A stretch of DNA of 47,099 bases from Chloroflexota bacterium (GTDB lineage Bacteria; Chloroflexota; Anaerolineae; Aggregatilineales; Phototrophicaceae), in assembly GCA_026708115.1 (NCBI GenBank), contig JAPOVL010000012.1:1-47099 (forward strand), read 5' to 3'. Position numbers and translations under genes: made by a program. The notes under the pieces were generated by a model. It saw only the letters and a list, made by a program, of their open reading frames with translations. It was not told the origin of the DNA and did not search any database. How positions within the stretch are numbered: position 1 is the first letter of the stretch; each line of letters opens with the position of its first letter. Of the stretch, positions 25,220 through 33,938 are shown one piece after another.

Positions 25220-25927
25220 CTATGACTTGGCCATATTGGCGCAATAATTGCGCAGATGGCCCTCCCAATTCCACGAATTATCTATCCAATCTTTCCATGA
25301 CAGCCATCGGAATGGAGTTTTGTCGAGCACCTGTTTATTTATATAATAGTCGTCAGAGTCATCGTCATCATACCCTTCTTCCTCCCACATGGCGCTCCAC
25401 TCATCTTTTCCGACCAACTCATATTCGTCATTCTGAATGAGATCATCGATAGTCCGCTGGTCTACCGAATGGTAGTAGACATGTGTTAGATAGCCCTGTG
25501 GCATGCCCACGCAGGTAATGGCTTCTAAGGTGCGGCGAAGCGTGATAACGTCATAAGAGCTAACCATAAAGCCGACCGGCTCTTCCAACTGCCAAGGCGG
25601 GGATTTGTCCAGCTTTTTCTCGGCTTCGTCTAATTGCGCTGCGGTGGCGCTTAAAGCGGTTTGCGCTTCTTGCAGACGATTCTCCGTTTCCCGCAAGCTG
25701 CTCTCAGCGCGTCGGATAAGTGAATCCCGCTCCGCTATTATCTCCTCAGCCGCTTCTAATTCCGCGCTGATATCCCGCATCTGCGCTTGCCATCGCTCGT
25801 ATTCCTGCCAGCCCAACATGCCAATAACTCCGACAATAAGCAAAATTAGCACTGCCGACACTAACCATGGAATACGCGGTTTCCTAATGTGAATTGTCGC
25901 ATAAGAGGGCTTGCGCTTGTCATCCAT
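25220..25927 (-). CDS. Membrane-anchored coiled-coil protein, unknown function
   Basis: About 235 residues from the ATG at 25927, which has GAAAGG 8 nt upstream; another ATG two codons earlier is only 2 nt from it. A short basic cytoplasmic head is followed by one membrane helix (about 20-42, 'WLVSAVLILLIVGVIGMLGW'). A heptad-rich coiled coil follows (about 45-108, 'ISAELEAAEEIIAERDSLIR'), then a C-terminal domain with an acidic D/Y run ('EEEGYDDDDSDDYY') and Trp-rich end 'WLSWKDWIDNSWNWEGHLRN'. I do not recognise the C-terminal domain. It is the second gene of a pair with the coiled-coil protein at 26250 (11-nt gap). Confidence 0.7.
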   Translation of the reverse strand: MDDKRKPSYATIHIRKPRIPWLVSAVLILLIVGVIGMLGWQEYERWQAQMRDISAELEAAEEIIAERDSLIRRAESSLRETENRLQEAQTALSATAAQLDEAEKKLDKSPPWQLEEPVGFMVSSYDVITLRRTLEAITCVGMPQGYLTHVYYHSVDQRTIDDLIQNDEYELVGKDEWSAMWEEEGYDDDDSDDYYINKQVLDKTPFRWLSWKDWIDNSWNWEGHLRNYCANMAKS

Positions 25928-25944
25928 TGCCATAGCCTTTCGCG

Positions 25945-26250
25945 CTAATCATTATCCTGAGATCGGGTAGCAGGATTTTCTTCAATGATCGCTAGTGCCT
26001 CCAACATCTGCTTCATCATCGTCTCGATTTTTTCCACGCGCTTATAGTGTTGTTGCGTAATCCGCGAATGCTTGTCTAGGATCACGTTTTGCTGCTCGAT
26101 CGCCTCATGCAGGCTTTTCAAAATCTTGAGAAGCTCATCAAACTTCCTGGAATCGCTATTGATTGCAGGCAAGGCATTGCTTTGCCGACTTGCATAGGCG
26201 ACGCCTATAAGCTCCGGACGACCGAGGCGCGGTTTCTGTATCTCTGGCAT
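25945..26250 (-). CDS. Small soluble coiled-coil protein, unknown function
   Basis: 101 residues from the ATG at 26250, preceded by TGAGG; a longer reading to 26283 runs toward the groEL terminator. The N-terminus 'MPEIQKPRLGRPELIGV' is extended. From about residue 35 it is one long amphipathic helix ('KFDELLKILKSLHEAIEQQN', 'HYKRVEKIETMMKQMLEALA'). No enzymatic motif. It probably forms a coiled coil, perhaps with its operon partner, whose membrane-proximal coil is of similar length. No named family is recognised. Confidence 0.65.
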   Translation of the reverse strand: MPEIQKPRLGRPELIGVAYASRQSNALPAINSDSRKFDELLKILKSLHEAIEQQNVILDKHSRITQQHYKRVEKIETMMKQMLEALAIIEENPATRSQDND

Positions 26251-26304
26251 GGCAAGCCTCATTCCGATGAATGTTACCAGCATAACACAGATGCGATGAA
26301 AGGC

Positions 26305-26334
26305 AAAAAGGGACTGTCGCTAGACAGTCCCTTT
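26305..26334 (-). terminator. Rho-independent terminator after groEL
   Basis: On the minus strand AAAGGGACTGTC pairs with GACAGTCCCTTT (26323-26334 with 26307-26318) across a TAGC loop. It is followed by TTTTTGCC. A 12-bp perfect stem plus T run, 31 nt after the groEL stop. Confidence 0.9.
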
Positions 26335-26365
26335 CGGGTAACTCAATTGTTGGCAATGAGCCGGC

Positions 26366-28021
26366 TTACATCATGCCGCCCATGCCACCCATGCCGTCCA
26401 TACCGCCGCCGGGCATCGGAGGCGGCGCTTCTTCCGGCACATCGGTGATCAGCGCTTCGGTGGTCAAGATCATGGCAGCGATGGAGGCGGAGTTCTCGAT
26501 GGCGCCGCGGGTCACCTTGGCGGGATCCGGGATGCCGGCTTCGATCATGTCGCCGTATTCGCCGTTCATGACGTTGAAGCCGACGCGATGGTTGCTGCTG
26601 TCGGATTGCGCGCGGCGCACGTTCTGGATGATGACCGCGCCATCTTCGCCCGCGTTGGCGGCGATCTTGCGCATCGGCATTTCCAAAGCGCGGCGCATGA
26701 TCGTCACGCCCGTGTTTTCGTCGCCGATGCTCATTTTGACATCGTCCAACGAGCTGACAGCATTGATCAGCGCTACGCCGCCACCTGGCACGATGCCCTC
26801 TTCAACGGCGGCGCGGGTCGCGCTCAAGGCGTCTTCGACGCGATGCTTCTTTTCCTTCAGCTCGGTCTCCGTTGCAGCGCCAACGCGGATCACTGCCACG
26901 CCGCCGCTGAGCTTGGCCAGGCGTTCCTGCAGCTTTTCGCGGTCGTAGTCGCTGGTGCTGTTGTCGATCTCGCGGCGGATCTCTTCGATGCGACCGCCGA
27001 TCGCCCCTTCTTCGCCAGCGCCATCAACGATCACGGTATCGTCCTTGGTGCTGACGACCTTGGCCGCGCGACCCAGGTCCTGCACCGTGACGCTATCCAG
27101 CTTGCGGCCGGTCTCTTCGCTGATGACGGTGCCGCCGGTCAAGACAGCGATGTCGCGCAGCATGGCTTTGCGCCGATCGCCGAAGCCCGGCGCCTTGACG
27201 CCCAGGACGTTGATCGCGCCGCGCAGCTTGTTGACAACCATGGTTGCCAAGGCCTCGCCGTCAACATCCTCGGCGATGATGACCAGCTCGCGCTTGCCGA
27301 TCTGATGCAGTTTTTCCAGGATCGGGATGATATCCTGCGCCGCGCTGACCTTTTTGTCGTGGATCAGGATATAGGGCTCTTCGATATCGGATTCCATGCT
27401 TTCGCTGTTGGTGACAAAGTAGGGGCTGATGTAACCGCGATCGAACTGCATGCCCTCGACGTATTCAGTTTCGAATTCCAGGCCGCGGCTCTCTTCAACG
27501 GTGACGACGCCGTCCTTGCCGACCTTGTCCATCACCTCGGCGATCAGATTGCCGATTTCCTTGTCTTGTGCGGAAACGCTGGCGACGTTGGCGATTTCGT
27601 CTTTGGTGTCGATCGGCGTTGCCTGATCGAGAATGTTGCGGGAAACGACATCGGCAGCATGAATGATGCCGCGCTTCAAGAGCATCGGGTTGGCGCCCGC
27701 CGCCACGTTTTTCAATCCTTCGCTGACGATAGCCTGCGCCAGGACTGTTGCGGTGGTGGTGCCATCACCGGCGATGTCGTTGGTCTTGGTCGCCGCTTCC
27801 TTGAGCAGCTGCGCGCCCATGTTTTCGTATGGATCTTCGAGTTCGATCTCTTTGGCGACCGTGACGCCGTCATGAGTGACCGTCGGCGCGCCGAACTTCT
27901 TGTCCAAGGCCACGTTGCGTCCCTTGGGGCCGAGCGTCGTGCTGACAGCGTTGGAGACCTTGTCGACCCCGGCTTGCAGCTTGCGACGGGCATCTTCCTT
28001 AAATACGAGTTGCTTTGCCAT
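26366..28021 (-). CDS. groEL: Chaperonin GroEL (Hsp60)
   Basis: 551 residues of the standard group I chaperonin. ATP-site landmarks are '[18 protein letters not shown]' and '[15 protein letters not shown]', the apical region has '[11 protein letters not shown]', and the chain ends with a Gly-Gly-Met tail '[14 protein letters not shown]' typical of GroEL. It forms the 14-mer cage that folds cytosolic proteins together with GroES. It is second in the CIRCE-controlled groES-groEL operon, 64 nt after groES, and is closed by a strong terminator. Nothing atypical seen. Confidence 0.98.
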   Translation of the reverse strand: MAKQLVFKEDARRKLQAGVDKVSNAVSTTLGPKGRNVALDKKFGAPTVTHDGVTVAKEIELEDPYENMGAQLLKEAATKTNDIAGDGTTTATVLAQAIVSEGLKNVAAGANPMLLKRGIIHAADVVSRNILDQATPIDTKDEIANVASVSAQDKEIGNLIAEVMDKVGKDGVVTVEESRGLEFETEYVEGMQFDRGYISPYFVTNSESMESDIEEPYILIHDKKVSAAQDIIPILEKLHQIGKRELVIIAEDVDGEALATMVVNKLRGAINVLGVKAPGFGDRRKAMLRDIAVLTGGTVISEETGRKLDSVTVQDLGRAAKVVSTKDDTVIVDGAGEEGAIGGRIEEIRREIDNSTSDYDREKLQERLAKLSGGVAVIRVGAATETELKEKKHRVEDALSATRAAVEEGIVPGGGVALINAVSSLDDVKMSIGDENTGVTIMRRALEMPMRKIAANAGEDGAVIIQNVRRAQSDSSNHRVGFNVMNGEYGDMIEAGIPDPAKVTRGAIENSASIAAMILTTEALITDVPEEAPPPMPGGGMDGMGGMGGMM

Positions 28022-28085
28022 TGATTCCTCCAGAATAGACTCTGTTAACTGTGGATGAGACTTTGTTCGACCAGGGGAAATCCGA

Positions 28086-28388
28086 TTAGATTTCTACGAT
28101 ACCGAGGATGTCGGATTCTTTCATGATGAGCATCTTGGTGCCATCGAGCTTGACCTCGGTGCCGGCATACTTGGCGAAGAGCACACGATCGCCTTCCTGG
28201 ACGTCCATGGGGATACGCTTGTCGCCGTCTTCGTCGTATTTGCCGGGGCCCGCAGCGCGGATCAAACCTTGTTGCGGCTTTTCCTTTGCGGTTTCCGGCA
28301 GAACAAACGCGCCACCAGCGAATGTTTCTTCCGATTCGACGGGCTCAACCAGAACACGGTCGCCGAGCGGGCGGATATTCACAGGCAT
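28086..28388 (-). CDS. groES: Co-chaperonin GroES (Hsp10)
   Basis: 100 residues from the ATG at 28388, preceded by AGAGAGGAAAAG; upstream in-frame codons run into the CIRCE-bearing leader and are not used. '[20 protein letters not shown]' opens the chain. The mobile loop region follows, then '[18 protein letters not shown]' and '[12 protein letters not shown]' at the end. It caps the GroEL ring. First gene of the operon, under CIRCE/HrcA control. Confidence 0.98.
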   Translation of the reverse strand: MPVNIRPLGDRVLVEPVESEETFAGGAFVLPETAKEKPQQGLIRAAGPGKYDEDGDKRIPMDVQEGDRVLFAKYAGTEVKLDGTKMLIMKESDILGIVEI

Positions 28389-28438
28389 TGTCTTTTCCTC
28401 TCTACAACAATCGTTGCAAGTGTCGATACTGAAAAACT

Positions 28439-28465
28439 TTAGCACTCGATAGCAAAGAGTGCCAA
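28439..28465 (-). promoter_or_regulatory. CIRCE operator (HrcA binding site)
   Basis: On the minus strand TTGGCACTC - 9 nt - GAGTGCTAA, one base from the perfect CIRCE inverted repeat. It sits between the promoter and the groES start, the classical position for HrcA repression. Confidence 0.95.
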
Positions 28466-28477
28466 ATTGTCAGCGAC

Positions 28478-28506
28478 AATTTAGCATAATTAGATAGTCT
28501 AGTCAA
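28478..28506 (-). promoter_or_regulatory. groESL promoter
   Basis: On the minus strand TTGACT (28506-28501), a 17-nt spacer and TAAATT (28483-28478), directly upstream of CIRCE. A vegetative-type promoter controlled by the operator. Confidence 0.75.
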
Positions 28507-28589
28507 TGGACTTGGCAACGATGGAAGGACTTTGCCAAAAATAATATGAATTTCTTATGTTTAATGTTGCGCTCAAAAAACAGGCGCCG

Positions 28590-30128
28590 TCAATCACAAC
28601 TGGATCTTTGGTACAGTGCGATACTTAGGTTCGGTATGGCGTCGTCCCTTCGACATCTTTCAAATTGTGAATGCAAGGCATCTTGCCACAGCGTTTCGTA
28701 TCGTTCAGTCTTGTCCAATTCGTAGACGAGCCAAACGCGCTCATGGCTGCCAAGCTGGCCGCGGAGCATAGCCGCGATTGAATCGTCTTCGCTTCTGCCA
28801 AGTTCATAGGTATGTTCTATCGCCACAACGACGCCGTGTTTCGCGAAATAATAGTCCGCGACGCCGCTGTAGACAACGGATTCAAAATACAAGTTTAAGC
28901 CGTCGCTCCAGCCTGTCAGCAAGTCGCCTTCCCAGAAGTCGTCGGCCAAATGGCGCTCCACCAGGTGTATGGGCAGCGTATTGTAAGACCGAACGAACTG
29001 ACCGGCGCCGACCCGTCTCTGGAAGAGCCATCCGCTGGCCAGCCAAAATACCAGTATGCCGAGCAGCAATAGCTTCTTGCGCGGGAGCGCCTCAAGCCCC
29101 TTGAGCATCAGCAGAATCATCAAGGGGAAGACAATCACAGCATAGCGCGTTCGCGGAAAGTCAATGACCCGCAACTGGTAATTGACGATTACATAGAAAG
29201 CTATTGTCAGCAACAGAATCACCCACAGGGCAATGGCGGTTCGCTCCCGTTTCACGGCGCGCGCGGCGGCCAGCGCGAAAAGCAACAGAAACAAGTGGCT
29301 GGCATTCATGCCAAGGCTGGTGATCGCCCACAGCAAGTCGAGAGAACTGAGCGCGCTGATCGCCTGCTCTGCCCGGCCTGTTGCGTAGGCCGCGCCTTGT
29401 ATCAAGATGCCGAGCCAGGGCAAGTACGCCAGCCCGGCGACCAGGAAGGCGCCAGAAATGAGGAACCATTTGCGCGTCTTTGCCACAAACAAGACATGAT
29501 AGGCGCCGATCGCGCAAAGCATGGCCAAACTGAAAATGTGAGTATAGGCGAACAAGATGCAGGCGAGGCACAAGGGCACAAGCTCGGTGCGAGTCGCCTG
29601 TCGGCTGCGCAGCGCGCGAAAATAGAACCACAAGAGCAATAGCGCCGTTGCGACGAACATGGTGTACATGCGAATCGGCAGGTACCAGATATTGTAAAAC
29701 GCCACTGACGCCAGCATCAGCGCCGCGAAGACGCCGGCTTCCCGGCCCATCAAGCTCCGGCCCAGCCGATAAATCAGCGCCAGGCTGGTGATGCCGAAAA
29801 ATACCGAAAGCAGCTTAAGAGCAGGGGGCGACCAGTTGACCAGTTTTCCCCAAACATGCAAGACAAGGAAGTAGCCTGGCACATGCTGTTGACTCTTGAC
29901 CGTCAAGCGATCCAGCACGCCATCTATGCCCGCGGCCTGATCAAAGTACCCTGCGGTCGCCATGGAAAAGAGCCCGTCCACGTAGATGGGATAATCGTCG
30001 AGCAAGCGAACAGCAATGGCGAAGACGAGGAAAAGAATCGCCGCTACCGTCAACCAACTGTTGACGAGGCGGTCATAGCGCTTGACCATGCTTCGCAAAT
30101 GCTGTTCAGTAGGGCGAAGTGCTTTCAT
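28590..30128 (-). CDS. GT39-type integral membrane glycosyltransferase, copy 1
   Basis: 512 residues from ATG 30128 (a TTG one codon earlier is less likely). About 11-12 membrane segments. The first outer loop contains 'RLLDDYPIYVDGLFSMATAG', whose acidic residues occupy the place of the catalytic Asp/Glu of dolichyl-phosphate mannosyltransferase-like (GT39/ArnT) enzymes. 'QQHVPGYFLVLHVWGKLV' and 'LPIRMYTMFVATALLLLW' follow. The C-terminal soluble part has 'HLVERHLADDFWEGDLLTGW' and 'YELGRSEDD'. Such enzymes use polyprenyl-phosphate sugars to glycosylate lipids, glycans or proteins outside. It is a tandem paralogue of the gene at 30156-31685 (27-nt gap). Acceptor unknown. Confidence 0.8.
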   Translation of the reverse strand: MKALRPTEQHLRSMVKRYDRLVNSWLTVAAILFLVFAIAVRLLDDYPIYVDGLFSMATAGYFDQAAGIDGVLDRLTVKSQQHVPGYFLVLHVWGKLVNWSPPALKLLSVFFGITSLALIYRLGRSLMGREAGVFAALMLASVAFYNIWYLPIRMYTMFVATALLLLWFYFRALRSRQATRTELVPLCLACILFAYTHIFSLAMLCAIGAYHVLFVAKTRKWFLISGAFLVAGLAYLPWLGILIQGAAYATGRAEQAISALSSLDLLWAITSLGMNASHLFLLLFALAAARAVKRERTAIALWVILLLTIAFYVIVNYQLRVIDFPRTRYAVIVFPLMILLMLKGLEALPRKKLLLLGILVFWLASGWLFQRRVGAGQFVRSYNTLPIHLVERHLADDFWEGDLLTGWSDGLNLYFESVVYSGVADYYFAKHGVVVAIEHTYELGRSEDDSIAAMLRGQLGSHERVWLVYELDKTERYETLWQDALHSQFERCRRDDAIPNLSIALYQRSSCD

Positions 30129-30155
30129 CAAGAGTAGTTCCCAGGCCCGAAGGCG

Positions 30156-31685
30156 CTATTCGCAGGCCGAGCGCTGATAAAGCTCGATGGCAACCGTTGC
30201 CAGCGTCCGGTCGCGGAAGCAGCGCGCATGATTGTGCGTCAACGCGTCTTGATACAGTTCCTGGAAGCGAGCGGTATTGTCCAGTTCATAGGTCAACCAG
30301 ATACGTTGGTACTGGGCAAAACGTTCTGCCAATGTCGCGCTGATTTGATCGTCGCCTAGCTGTTGCAATACATAGGTATGCTCTATGCCAATATCTACGG
30401 GATGATCAGCGAAGTAGTAGTCGATGACTCCGCCGTAGGGCGTGCGATATTCAAAACTGAGCCCGCCCGACCAGCCAACCAGCAAATCTCCCGGTTGCAA
30501 ATCTTCGCGCAAGTGCCGTTCGACCAGATGGATAGGAATGGTATTGTACGAGCGCAGAAAAATATCGGCGCCAACCCGGCGCTGGTACAAAAGCCCGCTG
30601 GCAATCCAGAAGAGCAAAATGACCAAGGAGACCAGCTTCCAGCGGCTCAATTGCGCCAGCCCGACGTTGAGCAGCAAAATAATCAGGGGAAAGAGCGCGA
30701 CGAAATAGCGCGACCGATGGAGATCGATGGCGCCGGTAGCCCGATTGACAGCAACGTAGAACGCGATCGCGACTATCAAGATGGTCCACAGCGCTATGGA
30801 CACGCTGTCACGATTCAAGACCCGCCTGACCGAGAGCGCCAGCAATCCAAGGAAGAGTACGCTGGCATTCATGGACAGACTTAGAATCGTAGCCACAGTC
30901 TCGACCGGGCCGAGGACGCGAATGTCACCGAATTCTTCACCGCTAGCGACTTCGGCCGTACCGGTCAATAGCGTGCTCAACCAAGGCAGGAACAAGAGGC
31001 CAGCGAGCGCTCCCGCCGCCGCGACAAACAGCCAATGACGTGACTTGGCGACAAATAAGAGATGATGCAGCGCCAGTCCCAGACCCACAGCCAGACTGAA
31101 TATCTGCGAATACAAAAACGAGATGCTGGCCAGGAACAGGACCGCGTAATGCCCGGGCGATGTCCTGCCGTGAATGACAATGCGCAAGTAAATCCAAAGG
31201 AGCCAGAGTCCGGTCGCCACAAACAGGGTGTACATGCGAATCGGCAAATACCACAGGTTGTAAAACGACAAAGACGCCAACATCACAATCGAGAAAAAGC
31301 CGGCTTCCCGCGAGACGAAATCCCGTCCCAAACGGAAAATGAGCGCCAAGCTCAAGATGCCGAAAAAGAGGGAGAGCGTCCGCAAGAGCAGCGGATCCCA
31401 TCCGGCGATTTTCCCCCAGGCAAAAAGCGCCAGGAAGTATCCCGGCACATGCTGTTGACTGACGTCTGTCAGTTTCTCAAACATCGACGCTAGATCAGAC
31501 TCGGCTTCAAGACCACCCGCCGTAGCAATCGAACGCAAACCGTCGGGCAATATCGGATAATCATCCAATAGCCGAGTCGCGAGCGCAAAGGTCACCAGGA
31601 TCACGACCATAGCTGGCATCCAGCTTCGTGTCGCCCACGCGTAACCATATTCTACTCGCAACTGTAGGGCTCGAAGTGTCGCCAT
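30156..31685 (-). CDS. GT39-type integral membrane glycosyltransferase, copy 2
   Basis: 509 residues, same architecture and clear homology to copy 1 over the whole length. Shared blocks include 'TRLLDDYPILPDGLRSIATA' in the first outer loop, 'QQHVPGYFLALFAWGKIAGW', 'LPIRMYTLFVATGLWLLWIY', 'SYNTIPIHLVERHLREDLQP', and 'HTYVLQQLGDDQISATLAER' near the end. It lies upstream of copy 1 and both probably share a transcript. The paralogues may transfer different sugars or to different acceptors. An ~80-bp hairpin repeat lies between its start and the DUF6056-like gene. Confidence 0.8.
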   Translation of the reverse strand: MATLRALQLRVEYGYAWATRSWMPAMVVILVTFALATRLLDDYPILPDGLRSIATAGGLEAESDLASMFEKLTDVSQQHVPGYFLALFAWGKIAGWDPLLLRTLSLFFGILSLALIFRLGRDFVSREAGFFSIVMLASLSFYNLWYLPIRMYTLFVATGLWLLWIYLRIVIHGRTSPGHYAVLFLASISFLYSQIFSLAVGLGLALHHLLFVAKSRHWLFVAAAGALAGLLFLPWLSTLLTGTAEVASGEEFGDIRVLGPVETVATILSLSMNASVLFLGLLALSVRRVLNRDSVSIALWTILIVAIAFYVAVNRATGAIDLHRSRYFVALFPLIILLLNVGLAQLSRWKLVSLVILLFWIASGLLYQRRVGADIFLRSYNTIPIHLVERHLREDLQPGDLLVGWSGGLSFEYRTPYGGVIDYYFADHPVDIGIEHTYVLQQLGDDQISATLAERFAQYQRIWLTYELDNTARFQELYQDALTHNHARCFRDRTLATVAIELYQRSACE

Positions 31686-31700
31686 TCAGCATCCGATATC

Positions 31701-31778
31701 AGCCGCTCGGCGCGCAACCGGTGAACCGTCCGACCGCGCTCAGACATAATAGCAGGCCCTCTGCTTGCATGAGCGCGT
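31701..31778 (+). repeat. ~80-bp hairpin repeat, copy 2
   Basis: AGCCGCTCGGCGCGCAACCG through CTTGCATGAGCGCG. The block CGCGCTCA pairs perfectly with TGAGCGCG, and inside it AGCA pairs with TGCT. It is upstream of the minus-strand GT39 gene. Confidence 0.7.
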
Positions 31779-31865
31779 GAGTTCATAGAAGTAGAGGAAC
31801 TGCCCGGCAATAGTACCAAAACCTAAGGTGAAAAACAGGGCTGACCGAGCTCTCGGCCGCTGGCG

Positions 31866-33713
31866 CTAAGGCTCGATTACCTCAATCGCAGCCAGGTCAT
31901 AGTAACGTAGCGCGCAGCGATTAGAGGGATCGTGGCCCAGAGTGGTCACGCCAACATAGTCCGCCAAGTCGAACTCAAGAGACGCAACCTCTACCGAACG
32001 ATGGCCGGCTTCTCGCAGCGATGTGATCTGCTGATGCCGCGCATCCCATTCACGCGCGTATTGTTGAAAGCCCGGGATCAAACGCGCGTTGCCGATCACG
32101 ATACCAAACGCGATCGCTACCGCCAGCGTCAAGCAAAGACGGACGGACAATATCGGGGCAGTATTCGCCAGCTGGGCGATCTGGCTGAGCGCGATCCCGT
32201 ACAGCGATCCCCATAGCAACCCGGGAAAAACCAATGTAAACGATACCGGCGCCAAAATGCGCGCATCCACGAATCCGCGCCCAATCAGCGCCGTGAATAC
32301 AATCGCCGCCAGCGAAATCAAGGCAATAACCAGCGCGAAAAGCGACAAGTATTGAAGTCGACGGATCTGCGATATTTTGGCAGGCGCATCTAGTTGCCCG
32401 GCCCCAAGGTACAGGAGGCTGATTGCGCTCGTGAACAGGAAACCTGCCGCGCGATAATGAATGCCGCGCGCCTGTGTCAGGGCAAAAAGCAGCGCCACGA
32501 TGCATAGAACCAGGCTGATGAGCTTCAGGTTGGCGGTCGGCGCCTCGCTCAACCATTGATCCAGGCGGTCACGCTGCTGTATTGCGACCAAAAAGCCGAC
32601 AATCATGATCAGATTGAGGGCGACGACCAGCAGGTAAGCGGCGCTGAAGCGCCCGAAAAAGCGCAGGTCGTCGCTCACGTGAGTCCAAAGCAAGGGTATC
32701 CATAGCAACTGGAAAACAAGTCCGACCCAGATCTCGCGTATTGCCAGCCGGCGTGTTCTTAACTCGCTTGTCCCCGGTTGCGGTCGATAAGTAAAGCGAA
32801 CAACAAGAAAGGAAATGCTGAAAAGTAACATGAAGCCGGCAAAAGCGGGCGGATGTCCGACCAGTTGGAAGGTTTGGCCCAATGTAGCCGTCAACAGATC
32901 TGAGGCGTCGCGAATGGCGTGACCAAAACGGGCGGCGTCTACGGCTGCCCGTGCGGCCAGCCCGGGAGACATGACCTGAAGCAGGAATCCGACGAGTGTC
33001 GCAATCCATCCAGCGCCCACAACAATGACAAGGCTCCGCATCTGCCCCCTTCGCCAAAGCACGACGATCGGCAGCAGACAAAGCGTCATCAATGTCAGTT
33101 GGAATGCGACAAAAATTTCTGAGGCGCCGGCTGTGCAGAAGCACAGGAGCACGCCGGCAAATGCCCAGCGACCTACCCGTAGACCGGCGCCTTGCAGCAG
33201 TACATGCGCGCATAGCGCCAGGTAAACCGTGAGCAAGGCCAGCGGCAGAGCGTAGTGCGTGCTCGCAGCAAACCAGTAATAGGACTGTGGGGAATAGAAT
33301 GCGTTTAAGCTGGCTGTTACCAGAGCGAAAGCGACGACCATCGCGCCGAGCCGGCGCGGGCGGCATCCCAGTCCTTTCAAAACCGAGCCCCCCAGCCAGA
33401 GAGCGCCCAGCGTCCAAATGATGATTATGGCTGTCGGCGTAAACCGTGGCAGCAATTCATCAAGTGGGGCAACAGCGCTCTTGAGGAAGAAATTGGCGTA
33501 GCTCCCGGCCCAGCTGTTGAACCAGTAGCGGGTCCCGTGCCAGGCGCCCATCTCCCGGCCGACGGCGATGGCGCAGTAGTCATCGGACATCAGCCGACTG
33601 AATTGGCCGAGATAAGCGAACAGCCCCAGCGGAAGGAGCGCAAACAAGAGTAGCAAGCACTCAAACCGGCGGGGCAGTTGTAGTCCTAAGCCTCTGGAAC
33701 GATCTTCTGACAT
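31866..33713 (-). CDS. Large polytopic membrane protein, DUF6056-like, copy 1
   Basis: 615 residues with 12 or more membrane segments. The N-terminal outer loop has 'SRLMSDDYCAIAVGREMGAW' and 'WFNSWAGSYANFFLKSAV'; a second outer loop contains 'NAFYSPQSYYWFAASTHYAL'. This pattern (an Asp pair after the first helix, W-x-G-x-Y, Y-W-x-A) matches a family of uncharacterised polytopic proteins (DUF6056) that resemble GT-C glycosyltransferases. A short soluble tail carries 'YAREWDARHQQITSLREAGH'. A homologue with the same landmarks is at 40965-42764. A glycan-transfer role is inferred from fold and the neighbouring GT39 genes. Confidence 0.7.
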   Translation of the reverse strand: MSEDRSRGLGLQLPRRFECLLLLFALLPLGLFAYLGQFSRLMSDDYCAIAVGREMGAWHGTRYWFNSWAGSYANFFLKSAVAPLDELLPRFTPTAIIIIWTLGALWLGGSVLKGLGCRPRRLGAMVVAFALVTASLNAFYSPQSYYWFAASTHYALPLALLTVYLALCAHVLLQGAGLRVGRWAFAGVLLCFCTAGASEIFVAFQLTLMTLCLLPIVVLWRRGQMRSLVIVVGAGWIATLVGFLLQVMSPGLAARAAVDAARFGHAIRDASDLLTATLGQTFQLVGHPPAFAGFMLLFSISFLVVRFTYRPQPGTSELRTRRLAIREIWVGLVFQLLWIPLLWTHVSDDLRFFGRFSAAYLLVVALNLIMIVGFLVAIQQRDRLDQWLSEAPTANLKLISLVLCIVALLFALTQARGIHYRAAGFLFTSAISLLYLGAGQLDAPAKISQIRRLQYLSLFALVIALISLAAIVFTALIGRGFVDARILAPVSFTLVFPGLLWGSLYGIALSQIAQLANTAPILSVRLCLTLAVAIAFGIVIGNARLIPGFQQYAREWDARHQQITSLREAGHRSVEVASLEFDLADYVGVTTLGHDPSNRCALRYYDLAAIEVIEP

Positions 33714-33769
33714 GAACCGAATACTCTCACAAGCAAGAACTAGCCGACTCGACCCTCACATGCGAACGC

Positions 33770-33844
33770 AGCCGCTCGGCGCTTTACCGGTGAGCAAGTT
33801 TGCTGCGCTCGCACAAAATAACGAGCTTTCTGCGCGCATGGGCA
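33770..33844 (+). repeat. ~80-bp hairpin repeat, copy 3
   Basis: AGCCGCTCGGCGCTTTACCG through TGCGCGCATGGGCA. GCTCG pairs with CGAGC. It lies in the gap upstream of the DUF6056-like gene and downstream of the PBP-like gene. Confidence 0.65.
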
Positions 33845-33938
33845 AGGTGGTCTCTCAAAATGAATACAGACTTTCTTGTTGAACGGATCGCGAACGGAAG
33901 CCGACGCCTTCAAGCTGCAGCCGCGAGCGAAAAAGCCC

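Noticed and set aside
26588..28024. 478-codon open frame opposite groEL
   Set aside because: Antisense to a universally conserved gene; a codon-usage artefact.
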